DNA of 64,000 nucleotides from Kribbella steppae. GTDB lineage: Bacteria; Actinomycetota; Actinomycetes; Propionibacteriales; Kribbellaceae. The stretch lies in contig NZ_SLWN01000013.1 in assembly GCF_004342025.1 (NCBI RefSeq), positions 177,823-241,822 of the forward strand, in the 5' to 3' direction. Position numbers and translations under genes: made by a program. Positions 50,859 through 59,371 of the stretch are shown piece by piece. Numbering within the stretch: the first letter of the stretch is position 1; the number at the start of each line of letters is the position of its first letter. The notes under the pieces are model-generated. The model did not search any database, was not told where the DNA came from, and saw nothing but the letters and a program-made list of their open reading frames with translations.

Positions 50859-51926
50859 ATGAATCAGGCAGGCCGGCAACGGAACGTCGTGGCGTCCCCG
50901 AGGGCGCGGATCGACACGCTGGAAAGCCTTCGCGAGCACCTCCAGTGGGCGATCGAACTGGAGCACGCCACCCTGCCGCCGTACCTCTGCGCGCTCTATT
51001 CGCTCGGCGAGCGGAACCCAGACGCCGTTCAAGTGGTCAGCAGCGTCTTCGTCGAGGAGATGATCCACCTCGCGCTGGCCGCGAACCTCCTCAACGCCGT
51101 CGGCGGGACGCCCTGTCTGGACAAGCCCGAGATGCTGCCCCGCTACCCTCGGCGCCTGCCCCACGGCGACCGCTCGCTGGAGTTCTCACTGGTTCCATTC
51201 GGGCCGGAGGCACTCGAGATGTTCCTCCGCCTCGAACAGCCGGCGCCGCCCGGTGCACCGGCCGAGAGTGACGACTACGAGACGATCGGGCAGTTCTACA
51301 GCGCGATCGAACAAGGACTGCACCGCCTCTGCGCCCAACTCGGCGAGCAGAAGGTCTTCTCCGGCGAACCGGCTCGCCAGGTCGTCGCGGACCACTTCAG
51401 CCACACCGCCGGACGACTGCCCCAGGTCGACGATCTCGACACGGCCCTCGTGGCGCTGACGGAGATCGTCGAGCAGGGCGAGGGCAGCCCGCGGGGCGAG
51501 GTCTGGGACGGCGACCAGGACATCTTTCACCCCGAGCGGGGCGAGGTTGCGCACTACTACCGCTTCGTCGAACTCAAGGTGGGTCGGCGCTACCGGTGCG
51601 GCGACACTCCACGATCCGGGCCCACCGGCGAGGCTCTCCCGGTTGACTACAGCGGCGTCCACCCGATGCGTCGCAACCCGCGACTGGCTGACCATCCCCT
51701 CGACAGCCCGATCCGAACCGCCCAGGCAGCGTTCAACCACACGTACTGCGCACTGCTCCAGTTGCTGGATCAGGCGTTCAACGGCAGCCCGACACTGCTC
51801 GGGGCAGCGGTCGACACCATGTACACGCTCAAGGCACAGGCACAGAGCCTGATGCAGATGCCCGACGGGGACGGCCGCACAGCCGGCCCGACCTTCGAGT
51901 ACGTCGAACCCGCACTCCGCCGATGA
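50859..51926 (+). CDS. VioB-like ferritin-fold protein (iminophenylpyruvate dimer synthase type)
   Basis: 355 aa. The N-terminal ferritin-like domain has AIELEHATLPPYLCALYSL and VFVEEMIHLALAANLLNAVGG, the E..EH / E..H metal pattern of the VioB-type domain (PF12902). The C-terminal half continues with paired helices (FNHTYCALLQLLDQAFNG). VioB makes the indole dimer in violacein synthesis, but isolated homologues are widespread and of unknown role. The start is ATG 50859 after GAGG. It converges on the LAL regulator gene, 17 bp away. Confidence 0.82.
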   Translation: MNQAGRQRNVVASPRARIDTLESLREHLQWAIELEHATLPPYLCALYSLGERNPDAVQVVSSVFVEEMIHLALAANLLNAVGGTPCLDKPEMLPRYPRRLPHGDRSLEFSLVPFGPEALEMFLRLEQPAPPGAPAESDDYETIGQFYSAIEQGLHRLCAQLGEQKVFSGEPARQVVADHFSHTAGRLPQVDDLDTALVALTEIVEQGEGSPRGEVWDGDQDIFHPERGEVAHYYRFVELKVGRRYRCGDTPRSGPTGEALPVDYSGVHPMRRNPRLADHPLDSPIRTAQAAFNHTYCALLQLLDQAFNGSPTLLGAAVDTMYTLKAQAQSLMQMPDGDGRTAGPTFEYVEPALRR

Positions 51927-51943
51927 GCCGGGCCGGGCAGGCC

Positions 51944-54694
51944 TTACACGTTGAGGAGGGTGCCGGAGAGTTCTCGGCGGGAGCCGATCCCGAGCTTGGC
52001 GAAAACCTTGTGGAGGTGCCACTCGACGGTGCGTGGGCTGAGGAACAACTCAGCACCGATCTCGGGGTTCGTGCGCCCCTCCGCCGCCAATCGAGCAATC
52101 TGAGCCTCTTGCGCTGTGAACCCCTCCCGAGCCTCGACGGATCGACTGCGGAGCGTCTCGCCGGTGGCGACCAATTCGCGACGGGCTCGTTCGGCGAAGG
52201 CCTCCACGCCCATCTCGGTGAGCAGGTCGTACGCCGACCTCAGGTGGTTGCGGGCTTCGCGACGGCGGTTCTCCCGCCGCAGCCACTCGCCGTAGAGCAA
52301 CTGAGCGCGGGCGTGCTCGACGCGCAGGCGAGTCCGGCCGAGCCGCTCGACTGCCTCGACGTAGTAGCCCTCGGCCGCTTCTCCTCGGCTCACCTGCGCG
52401 TGGGATCGGGATTCGATTCCCAGGGCCCAGTCGGTACCGCTGGCCCTGGTTGTCCGAGTCAGCAACTCGAATGCATCCGCGGCGCCGTCGGGGTGGCCGC
52501 TTCGCGCGGCGGCCTCGACCAGTTCGACCAGCGACCAGGTGGAGAATCCGAGCTCGTCGGGGTATCCGGCTCCTTGCTCTGCGGCTCTCAGCGCTTCCTG
52601 GTAGTTCCCCAAACCGTTGTGGAGAACGGCCGATGAGTAGTCGACGATGCTGAGTCCCATGCCCTCACCTCGCGCTGCGGCCTCCGCAACGGTCGATCGA
52701 GTGAGGCCGGAGACAATCTCTGGCCGTCCCTGCCACGCGGCGAGCGCCAAAGCGCCGTACGGCGGCAGAGGATTGCCCATGACCTCGTTGACCGTCGAGA
52801 CCTCGTCGACCAGCGCGGCCGCCTCCGCGAACTCACCGGCGAGGAAATGAAGGCCCATGCGGCTGTTGAGTGCGATCGGCAGCACCGCCAGGGCTCCGGC
52901 TTGCCGCGCCAGGCGAAGGTGGCGTGTACAGAACACCTCCCAGCTCTCGTCGTCCCACACGTCATGGGCGGCATGCGTGGCGAGCCATAGCCAGCGAAGT
53001 GCATCGGCGACCGACACCTCGTCGGTTCGCCAGGCGTTCAGTGCAGACCGCAGTGGTGGGACGCCTTCCGCATACCCATCGGTCATCAGCAACGCCATAC
53101 CGTCCAGCAACAGATCGGCTGGACGCTCGGTCGACGGAGGTGCCGCGCGGGCCGCCCGGGCGACATCGCGGGCGTCCACATCTCCGGCCAGACGTCCGAC
53201 CATCAACCCCGCCGCCAATGCGTCGAGGTAGATGTCGCGGGCGGCAGTTGCGTCCACCGCTTCCATCCGCCGCGCTGCTGACAGCAGCAGGGGCGGCGCG
53301 TCGCGGCCATGGCTGGAGAAGAACGCTATCTGGGCCCGGAGAACTTCCACCCTGGCACGAGTAGGCCCCTCGAGCGGCGCAGTCTCGATGTCCGCCAGAA
53401 GTGCCAGTGCCGCGTCCGACGAGCCGGATTGGTGCCAGGCCCTCGCGGCAGCCAGGATGCGGGCAGGACGTCGAGCGGGGTCCTGGGTCAATTCGATGGC
53501 ACGTTCGAGAAAGGCCGCCTGCGCCGCGAGACCTCCTCGGGCGCGCGCCCGATCTGCGCACCTTTCCAGTTCGACGGCGACCTCCTCATCGGGGCCGCTT
53601 GCCGCGTGCGCCAGATGCCACGCCCGCCGGTCGGGATCAAGCTCCGGATCGGTCTCCTCGGCCAGAGCAAGGTGCACGGCTCGCAAGTCGGTCACCTCTG
53701 CGGCCCGAACAACGGCGGATCGCACCAACGGGTGCCGGAACCGAACTCTCGCGCTCAGCTCGATCAGGCCCACCCGCACCGCCGGCGCTGAGGCTGCGAG
53801 GTCGACATCGAGCCGCTGCATGGCTCGTCCTAGCAGGCTCAGATCCCCGACGGGTTCGAGGGCAGCCGCAAGCAAGAACAGGCGCGTCGGTCCGGGAAGT
53901 GCTGCCAATCGCTGCGCGAAGCCCTGCTCCAGGTGAGTCTCCAACGGCACGGCATCCGCCAGACCGAACCCGAAACTGAGCTCGGCCGTCGAAAGGCCGC
54001 GGGGAAGTTCCAGCAGCGCCAACGGGTTGCCCCGAGTCTCGGCGACGATCGTCTCGCGCACCCGATGGTCTACGTCGCCCGTCAGGACAGACTCGAGCAG
54101 CGCGTGCGCATCGGCGTCCCCCAGCCCTCGAACGTTCAGCGTCGGTTGCCCGGTCAGGTCGCTGTCCTCGTGCTCGCCCCGGATCGCGAAGACCAGCGCG
54201 ACCGGATCGGCCAGTTGGCGACGTGCAACGAACGCGAGTGTCTGGGCCGAGATGGGGTCGAGCCACTGCGCGTCATCGATCACACACACCAACGGCTGCT
54301 CCTCCGCCACGTCCGCGAGCAGGCTCAGCACCGCCAGTCCGATCAGGAATCTGTCCGGCGGTGGCCCGATGTGCATCCCGAAAGCCGTGGCCAACGCATC
54401 GCGCTGCGGCCCCGGCAGGCGATCGAGATGGTCCAGCATCGGCGCGCACAACTGGTGCAAGCCAGAGAAGGGCAACGCCGCTTCGGACTCGGCACCCGCC
54501 GCTCGTGCGAGCCGGCAGGTCGGCCGTAGCCCACTCGCCAAGTAGTCCAGCAGGGCTGTCTTGCCGACGCCGGCCTCGCCGCGCAGCACCAGCACCTGGC
54601 TCGCGCCGGCGCGCACATTCCCCACGAGGGCGTCAAGGGTCGCGCACTCGCTCTGCCTGCCGCGCAGCTCTGTGGGCAGCCGGTGTGACGTCAC
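51944..54694 (-). CDS. LAL-type LuxR regulator (ATPase-TPR-HTH)
   Basis: About 916 aa. An AAA-like ATPase (Walker A GEAGVGKT at 39-46, Walker B VCVIDDAQWLD) is followed by TPR-like helices and a C-terminal LuxR HTH (FTAQEAQIARLAAEGRTNPEIGAELFLS). MalT/LAL proteins activate sugar or secondary-metabolite genes. The start is uncertain: GTG 54694 begins the conserved part; ATG 54811 adds a low-complexity stretch. No ribosome binding site decides. Confidence 0.85.
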   Translation of the reverse strand: MTSHRLPTELRGRQSECATLDALVGNVRAGASQVLVLRGEAGVGKTALLDYLASGLRPTCRLARAAGAESEAALPFSGLHQLCAPMLDHLDRLPGPQRDALATAFGMHIGPPPDRFLIGLAVLSLLADVAEEQPLVCVIDDAQWLDPISAQTLAFVARRQLADPVALVFAIRGEHEDSDLTGQPTLNVRGLGDADAHALLESVLTGDVDHRVRETIVAETRGNPLALLELPRGLSTAELSFGFGLADAVPLETHLEQGFAQRLAALPGPTRLFLLAAALEPVGDLSLLGRAMQRLDVDLAASAPAVRVGLIELSARVRFRHPLVRSAVVRAAEVTDLRAVHLALAEETDPELDPDRRAWHLAHAASGPDEEVAVELERCADRARARGGLAAQAAFLERAIELTQDPARRPARILAAARAWHQSGSSDAALALLADIETAPLEGPTRARVEVLRAQIAFFSSHGRDAPPLLLSAARRMEAVDATAARDIYLDALAAGLMVGRLAGDVDARDVARAARAAPPSTERPADLLLDGMALLMTDGYAEGVPPLRSALNAWRTDEVSVADALRWLWLATHAAHDVWDDESWEVFCTRHLRLARQAGALAVLPIALNSRMGLHFLAGEFAEAAALVDEVSTVNEVMGNPLPPYGALALAAWQGRPEIVSGLTRSTVAEAAARGEGMGLSIVDYSSAVLHNGLGNYQEALRAAEQGAGYPDELGFSTWSLVELVEAAARSGHPDGAADAFELLTRTTRASGTDWALGIESRSHAQVSRGEAAEGYYVEAVERLGRTRLRVEHARAQLLYGEWLRRENRRREARNHLRSAYDLLTEMGVEAFAERARRELVATGETLRSRSVEAREGFTAQEAQIARLAAEGRTNPEIGAELFLSPRTVEWHLHKVFAKLGIGSRRELSGTLLNV

Positions 54695-54937
54695 GACGAC
54701 GACCGGGCACCGGGGGAACCACGTGCTGTCGTCGTGCCCATTTGAGCCTCCAGGCGAGGTCCATGACTGCCCAAGCGGCCTCGACGACTCACATGATCGT
54801 TCGGGAAACACGCGCCGGATCGGGCGGGAACCCTCCGCCGGATCATCTCACACGTTCAGCACAACGGCCGGTGGCACGAACGCCTGACGGATCCTCGAAG
54901 TGGAACGAGCGCGGGCAGGACGTGGCACGCTGGTCGG

Positions 54938-56326
54938 GTGACCATCGACCGGTACGAGCTCGTGGGGATCTTCGGCGGCGCTGTCGATGCCGGCGTTGCC
55001 TCACTGTTCGTGGGCGCCGGTCTGTCCGCGGCAGCCGGACTGCCGACCTGGAGCGATCTCCTCGGCCCGCTCGCCGCCGAGATCGGCGTAGGGGGTGAGT
55101 TCGCGGATCTACCGCTGCTCGCCGAGTACTACGAGCAGAACGGTCCCGGGCGGCGGCCGGCGTTGGAGAACCACCTGCGCAACGTGTTGTCGGCGTACCG
55201 GACACCGGCTGAGAGTCATCGCCTGATCGCGAAGCTCCCGATCGACGAGATCTGGACGACCAACTTCGACTCGCTGCTGGAAGCGGCAGCTCCCGATGCC
55301 AGCGTCGCCGCTCATGACAACGATGCTCTCGACATCGGCACCGGGCGCCGGACGATCATCAAGATGCACGGCAGCCTCAGTCTCGATGGCCCATCGGTCT
55401 GGATCGCGCCGCCGGTGATCACCCGCAGCGACTTCGAGCAGTACGAAGACACTCATCCCCGGATGTGGGCACTCCTGCGAGCGTCGTACCTCACCCGCAC
55501 CATGCTTTTCCTCGGTTTCAGCTTCGCTGACCCCAACATCGACGTCCTACTGCGGCTTGCCCGCCGATACGGCACCACAGCCGCTGACCGGCACCTCACC
55601 GCTCTGCGTCGACCGGTCGACCCCAAGGGCATCCAACTCCACGAACTGCGGGTCCGCGACCTGGAGAACAGCGGTGTGCATGTCTGCGAGATCAGCGACT
55701 TCAGCGAACTCACCCCCATGCTGCACGCAATCACCACCCGAACCCGGCCGGAACGCTTGTTCGTCAGCGGGAGTGGCGACACGTCACAGCTGAAACCGTG
55801 GTACGACAAGCTCGCGGTCGCGCTCACCACGCGTCCTCCGTCGTGGCAGCTCGCCTCGCTCGGCGGACCGGCCGGATGGGGCGTCACGAGCCGGCTCGCC
55901 GAGCTCCTGCGTGCCAACAATCGCTACACGCCTGACCGGTTCCGCATCTACCTCCGCAAGAATCCCGGAGAGCAGACGCCACTGACGGACGCGCACTTCG
56001 GCACCGCGATCTTCACCGACCTCGAGCGGGATGAACTCGTCGGCAGCGTCCTGGACAACTGCCGCGCACTGCTTGTTATCTGCGGAGGAGACAGCGCCTT
56101 CGACGAGGTCCGATCGGCTCTCGAGCGCGGAGTGAGCGTCATCCCCCTCGCATCCAGCGGCGCGACCGCACGCGCTGTCTGGGACAGCTCGACCACGCCT
56201 CCGGACCTCGGCGGCCGCCCGTGCGATCCCCAGGTCTGGCGCAACCTGGCCGACCCCGATCCGGACGTAGCCGTGATGGCCGCGATGACCGCGATCGACC
56301 AAGCGATGTGCCGCCCCAGGACCTAG
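54938..56326 (+). CDS. SIR2-SLOG protein, Thoeris ThsA-like
   Basis: 462 aa. An N-terminal SIR2-like NADase domain (about 12-265) has FVGAGLSAAAGLPTW, TTNFD with N109 (catalytic Asn), KMHG with H144 (catalytic His) and FLGFSFADPNI. The C-terminal part (about 272-440: RLFVSGSG, CRALLVICGGDSAFDEVRSALERGVSVIPLASSG) resembles a SLOG/STALD nucleotide-sensing domain. The same architecture is seen in the ThsA effector, which degrades NAD on binding a cyclic ADP-ribose signal. No TIR (ThsB) gene lies nearby. GTG start, probably leaderless. Confidence 0.82.
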   Translation: MTIDRYELVGIFGGAVDAGVASLFVGAGLSAAAGLPTWSDLLGPLAAEIGVGGEFADLPLLAEYYEQNGPGRRPALENHLRNVLSAYRTPAESHRLIAKLPIDEIWTTNFDSLLEAAAPDASVAAHDNDALDIGTGRRTIIKMHGSLSLDGPSVWIAPPVITRSDFEQYEDTHPRMWALLRASYLTRTMLFLGFSFADPNIDVLLRLARRYGTTAADRHLTALRRPVDPKGIQLHELRVRDLENSGVHVCEISDFSELTPMLHAITTRTRPERLFVSGSGDTSQLKPWYDKLAVALTTRPPSWQLASLGGPAGWGVTSRLAELLRANNRYTPDRFRIYLRKNPGEQTPLTDAHFGTAIFTDLERDELVGSVLDNCRALLVICGGDSAFDEVRSALERGVSVIPLASSGATARAVWDSSTTPPDLGGRPCDPQVWRNLADPDPDVAVMAAMTAIDQAMCRPRT

Positions 56327-56330
56327 AACA

Positions 56331-57539
56331 TCAGCTTTCGCGCACGACCTCGAGCAAGGTACGGCGAATCGCCTGCTGTGGCAGGGGTGGGCGGAGGACC
56401 AGGACAGCGACGACCAGGGTCATGACGACGGCTGTGATCGCGAATGGAATCGGGAGTATCGGGTCGAGGAGGACGAGGACAACTGCCAGGGGGATGACTG
56501 CGTTGACGACGCGGTCGGCGGTGCCGCGGAGCGCGATCCACCAGATGCCCAGGACAAAGATCGCGATCGGGACAGTGACGGTGAAGGAGGCGGTGACTTC
56601 CCCGAGTTTGCTGTGGTGGGTCAAGACGTCGATCTCGACTTCAACGCCCGCCGACAAGGCGCCGGCTGCGGCGAAGACGAAGTAGTGAACGTAGCCGTAG
56701 CGCAGGGAGCTGCCGAAGGAGCTGATGGCTCGGTGATGTGGTGGCCAGAAATACATCCACCACAGAGCCGCGGTGACTACGAGGGTGAGCACCGCGATCG
56801 AGATGAGTGGACCGAGGGCCTGGTCGTCGTGCAGGGCCTCAATGATGGCGTTGGCCGAGGCGAGGAGGCTCTCACCGAGCAGGATGAGCGTGAACAGGCC
56901 GTAGCGTTCCGTGATGTGGTGTGGGTGCCACGGTGTCGTCCCCTGTCTCTCGGCGACGATGGGGATGGCGATCTCGGCCGCGATGAGTAGGAACAATGCG
57001 ACGGACGAGACGGGGCCAGTCAGGAGCAGCTGGACCAGCCACAGGACCTGGACGGTCGCGATGCCACCGGCGTAGATCTGGGTGGCGCGTCGGCTTGGTC
57101 CTGCGGACCGGGAGGCGCGGAGCCACTGGGCGACCATCGCGACGCGCATGACGACGTAGCTCAGGACGAGGACGGTGAAGTCTCGGTCGGCGAAGACCGG
57201 TTCGATGCCGGCGGCCAGGACCAGTACGCCGCCCATTTGGACGATGGTGAGAATCCGGTAGAGCCAGTCGTCGGTGGCAAAGGAGGTGGCGAACCAGGTG
57301 AAGTTCATCCAGGCCCACCAGATGCCGAAGAACACCACGCTGTAGGCGATCAGGCCGTCGGTGATGTGCGCCTCGGTGAAGGCGTCATGGAGCTCGGCCG
57401 CCGCGATGCTGACGGCCACGACGAAGACCAGGTCGAAGAACAACTCCAGCGATGAGGCGGTCCGGCCGGGCTCGTTGGGATCGTGTGGCCGCATCGGGAA
57501 CAGGCGAGACTTCGCCGGCGCAGCGGTGGGTGACGTCAT
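56331..57539 (-). CDS. Low-temperature-requirement A (LtrA)-like membrane protein
   Basis: 402 aa with about 11-12 membrane helices. The N-terminal SSLELFFDLVFVVAV and WWAWMNFTWF, ERYGLFTLILLGESLLA and the internal repeat are the LtrA signatures. The function is unknown. The start is ATG 57539 (GTG 57542 is adjacent), after GGAGG. It is 17 bp after the methyltransferase gene, so probably co-transcribed, and converges on the SIR2-SLOG gene with a 4-bp gap. Confidence 0.88.
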   Translation of the reverse strand: MTSPTAAPAKSRLFPMRPHDPNEPGRTASSLELFFDLVFVVAVSIAAAELHDAFTEAHITDGLIAYSVVFFGIWWAWMNFTWFATSFATDDWLYRILTIVQMGGVLVLAAGIEPVFADRDFTVLVLSYVVMRVAMVAQWLRASRSAGPSRRATQIYAGGIATVQVLWLVQLLLTGPVSSVALFLLIAAEIAIPIVAERQGTTPWHPHHITERYGLFTLILLGESLLASANAIIEALHDDQALGPLISIAVLTLVVTAALWWMYFWPPHHRAISSFGSSLRYGYVHYFVFAAAGALSAGVEVEIDVLTHHSKLGEVTASFTVTVPIAIFVLGIWWIALRGTADRVVNAVIPLAVVLVLLDPILPIPFAITAVVMTLVVAVLVLRPPLPQQAIRRTLLEVVRES

Positions 57540-57556
57540 CACCCGTCCTCCTCAGG

Positions 57557-58099
57557 TCAGTGTCGCCAGGTCGCGAACAGCGCGTCCGGTTCGCCGTCTG
57601 AAAGTGCGCCGCCGTAGAATGTCTCCTCCGAGACCAGGAACGCATATGGCTCCAGATCTGCGGAGAAGACCTCGACCACGTGTGTCGGGTCCATGCCGAT
57701 CACATCCGTAGTACGTGGATTCGGCGTTGACATGACAACTCCGATGAGCGCCTTCTGCTGCATCCGCTCGATCAGGTCGCGCCAGTTGGACAGGTGCTCG
57801 ATGATCTCCAGGGCGACGAAGAAGTGTGCCTCCCGTGGTGGCGTCCAGTCGTTCAGATCGACGCCGTCGATGCCGCCGTCCACGGGGATGTACCGGCCCC
57901 GCCACCCGTACTCGGCGCGCAGGCAGTAGTCCAGCTCGGTCATACCGGCGCCGACGTCCACGACGGTCATGTCGTGGGTGAGGCCGCTCGCTGTCAACCA
58001 GTCGGCAGCAGCGCGGTACCGGACGGCACGGAACTCGTACTTGCCAGTGCGATCGTCCAGGTAGGAGTCGCAGGACTGAATGGTGGGAGTCCAGGTCAT
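57557..58099 (-). CDS. SAM-dependent methyltransferase
   Basis: 180 aa class I fold: VVDVGAGMTELDYCL as motif I, RYIPVDG as the acidic second strand, HFFVALEIIEHL as motif IV, and ALIGVVMSTPNPR. It is shorter than most, lacking extra domains. The substrate is unknown. It starts the minus-strand pair with the LtrA-like gene. Confidence 0.75.
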   Translation of the reverse strand: MTWTPTIQSCDSYLDDRTGKYEFRAVRYRAAADWLTASGLTHDMTVVDVGAGMTELDYCLRAEYGWRGRYIPVDGGIDGVDLNDWTPPREAHFFVALEIIEHLSNWRDLIERMQQKALIGVVMSTPNPRTTDVIGMDPTHVVEVFSADLEPYAFLVSEETFYGGALSDGEPDALFATWRH

Positions 58100-58268
58100 C
58101 AGCGAACCACCCTTTCGATCAACAGGTCTCGGGACTTCGATCAGTGCCTCTGGTCCAGCAGTTCAACTGTCGGAGCCGAGCAGATGAGCGCGCGCCTGTG
58201 AGTACCCCAGCCACCCCCGGGTCTGAGGCCCCGGACCAACGGCGGACAGCGGCGAGTGGATCAGGACA

Positions 58269-58282
58269 ACCCGGCGCCGGGT
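58269..58282. promoter_or_regulatory. Perfect 14-bp palindrome in a divergent intergenic region
   Basis: ACCCGGCGCCGGGT between the methyltransferase (minus) and alpha/beta hydrolase (plus) starts. A possible dimeric-regulator site acting on either gene; high-GC palindromes also arise by chance. Confidence 0.35.
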
Positions 58283-58300
58283 GAAGTAACGGGCGGGCGA

Positions 58301-58336
58301 CCAGGGCATCGACCCGGGACTACGCGGGTGCCCTGG
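58301..58336 (+). other. Structured leader element before the alpha/beta hydrolase
   Basis: CCAGGGCA/TGCCCTGG (8 bp) enclosing CCCG/CGGG, 69 bp upstream of the hydrolase ATG. Could be a terminator for upstream transcripts or a structured 5' leader. The 305-bp gap 58100-58404 has no gene. Confidence 0.35.
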
Positions 58337-58404
58337 GCCTGCCCTCACACCCAGAGTGGCGACATCCCCTCACCAACGGACTCACCACACACCAGGAGGA
58401 CCAC

Positions 58405-59244
58405 ATGCAAACTCATGCCACGCCCGAGACCGCCACTCCCCCAGGCCGCCGCCGAAGAATCGCCGCGCTCGGGGCCGCCGCACTGGCTGTCCTGACCGCC
58501 GCTGTGTCCCTCACGGTGCCGGCCGAGGCGCACACCAGCAAGCCGACGATCGTGCTCGTCCACGGCGCGTGGGCCGACAGCACCAGTTGGGACAAGGTCA
58601 CCCGGCAACTCAAGGACGACGGCTACCGCACCGTGACCCCCAGCCTCGGCCTCAACAGCGTCGCCGAGGACGTCGCGATCGTCAGTACGGCGCTGAACAA
58701 GATCTCGGGTAAGAAGGTGCTGGTATCGCACTCGTACGGCGGCATCGTCACCGCCGGCGCCTCCCACGGCCGCACGGACATCTCCGCGTTCGTCTACGCA
58801 GCCGCCCTGGTATCTGACGAGGGGGACTCGATCGCCAGCCTCGGCGCCGACTTCACCCCATCCGAGGCCTTTGGGCACCTGATCTTCACCGGCGAACCCT
58901 TCGCCTCGCCGGCCTTCATCGACCCGGCCTTCTTCCATCAGTTCTTCGCCCAGGACCTCAGCAAACGACAGGCGGCCGTGCTGAACGCCGCCCAGAGGCC
59001 GCTGAACTTCTCGATCGTCGGGACACCCTCCGGCCCCGTGGGCTGGCACGACGTTCCGTCCTGGTACGCCGTTTCCGGCCAGGACCGCATGATCGACCCG
59101 GCCGAGGAACGCTGGATGGCGGCACGCGTCGGCGCCACCGTTGTCGAATTCCCCGACGCCAGTCACGTCGGCGGAATCACCCGGCTGGCGTCACACTTCA
59201 CCGCGCTCATCGAACACGCGGTGCACTCAACCCGAGTGCGGTAA
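58405..59244 (+). CDS. Secreted alpha/beta hydrolase
   Basis: 279 aa. The signal peptide (about 1-43, with RRRR and ending AEA) precedes a compact alpha/beta hydrolase. Oxyanion loop VLVHGAWAD, nucleophile elbow SHSYGG, an Asp in SGQDRMIDP and His in ASHVGG complete the triad. It resembles the small salicylate-esterase/hydroxynitrile-lyase-like group. The ATG follows AGGAGG. Confidence 0.87.
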   Translation: MQTHATPETATPPGRRRRIAALGAAALAVLTAAVSLTVPAEAHTSKPTIVLVHGAWADSTSWDKVTRQLKDDGYRTVTPSLGLNSVAEDVAIVSTALNKISGKKVLVSHSYGGIVTAGASHGRTDISAFVYAAALVSDEGDSIASLGADFTPSEAFGHLIFTGEPFASPAFIDPAFFHQFFAQDLSKRQAAVLNAAQRPLNFSIVGTPSGPVGWHDVPSWYAVSGQDRMIDPAEERWMAARVGATVVEFPDASHVGGITRLASHFTALIEHAVHSTRVR

Positions 59245-59278
59245 CCGCGAGCTCCGGCCACTTCAAACGGAGCAGCTC

Positions 59279-59312
59279 ACTGGCCAGGCCCTCCTCCTCG
59301 GGCCTGGCCAGT
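59279..59312. terminator. Bidirectional terminator between convergent genes
   Basis: A perfect 13-bp stem ACTGGCCAGGCCC/GGGCCTGGCCAGT with an 8-nt loop, 34 bp after the hydrolase stop and 59 bp after the phosphohexomutase stop on the other strand. Confidence 0.8.
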
Positions 59313-59371
59313 AAGCACGTGGGCAGCAAGGCGCAGACTCCGGCCGACGGTGTCGCGTTGCCCATGACCGT

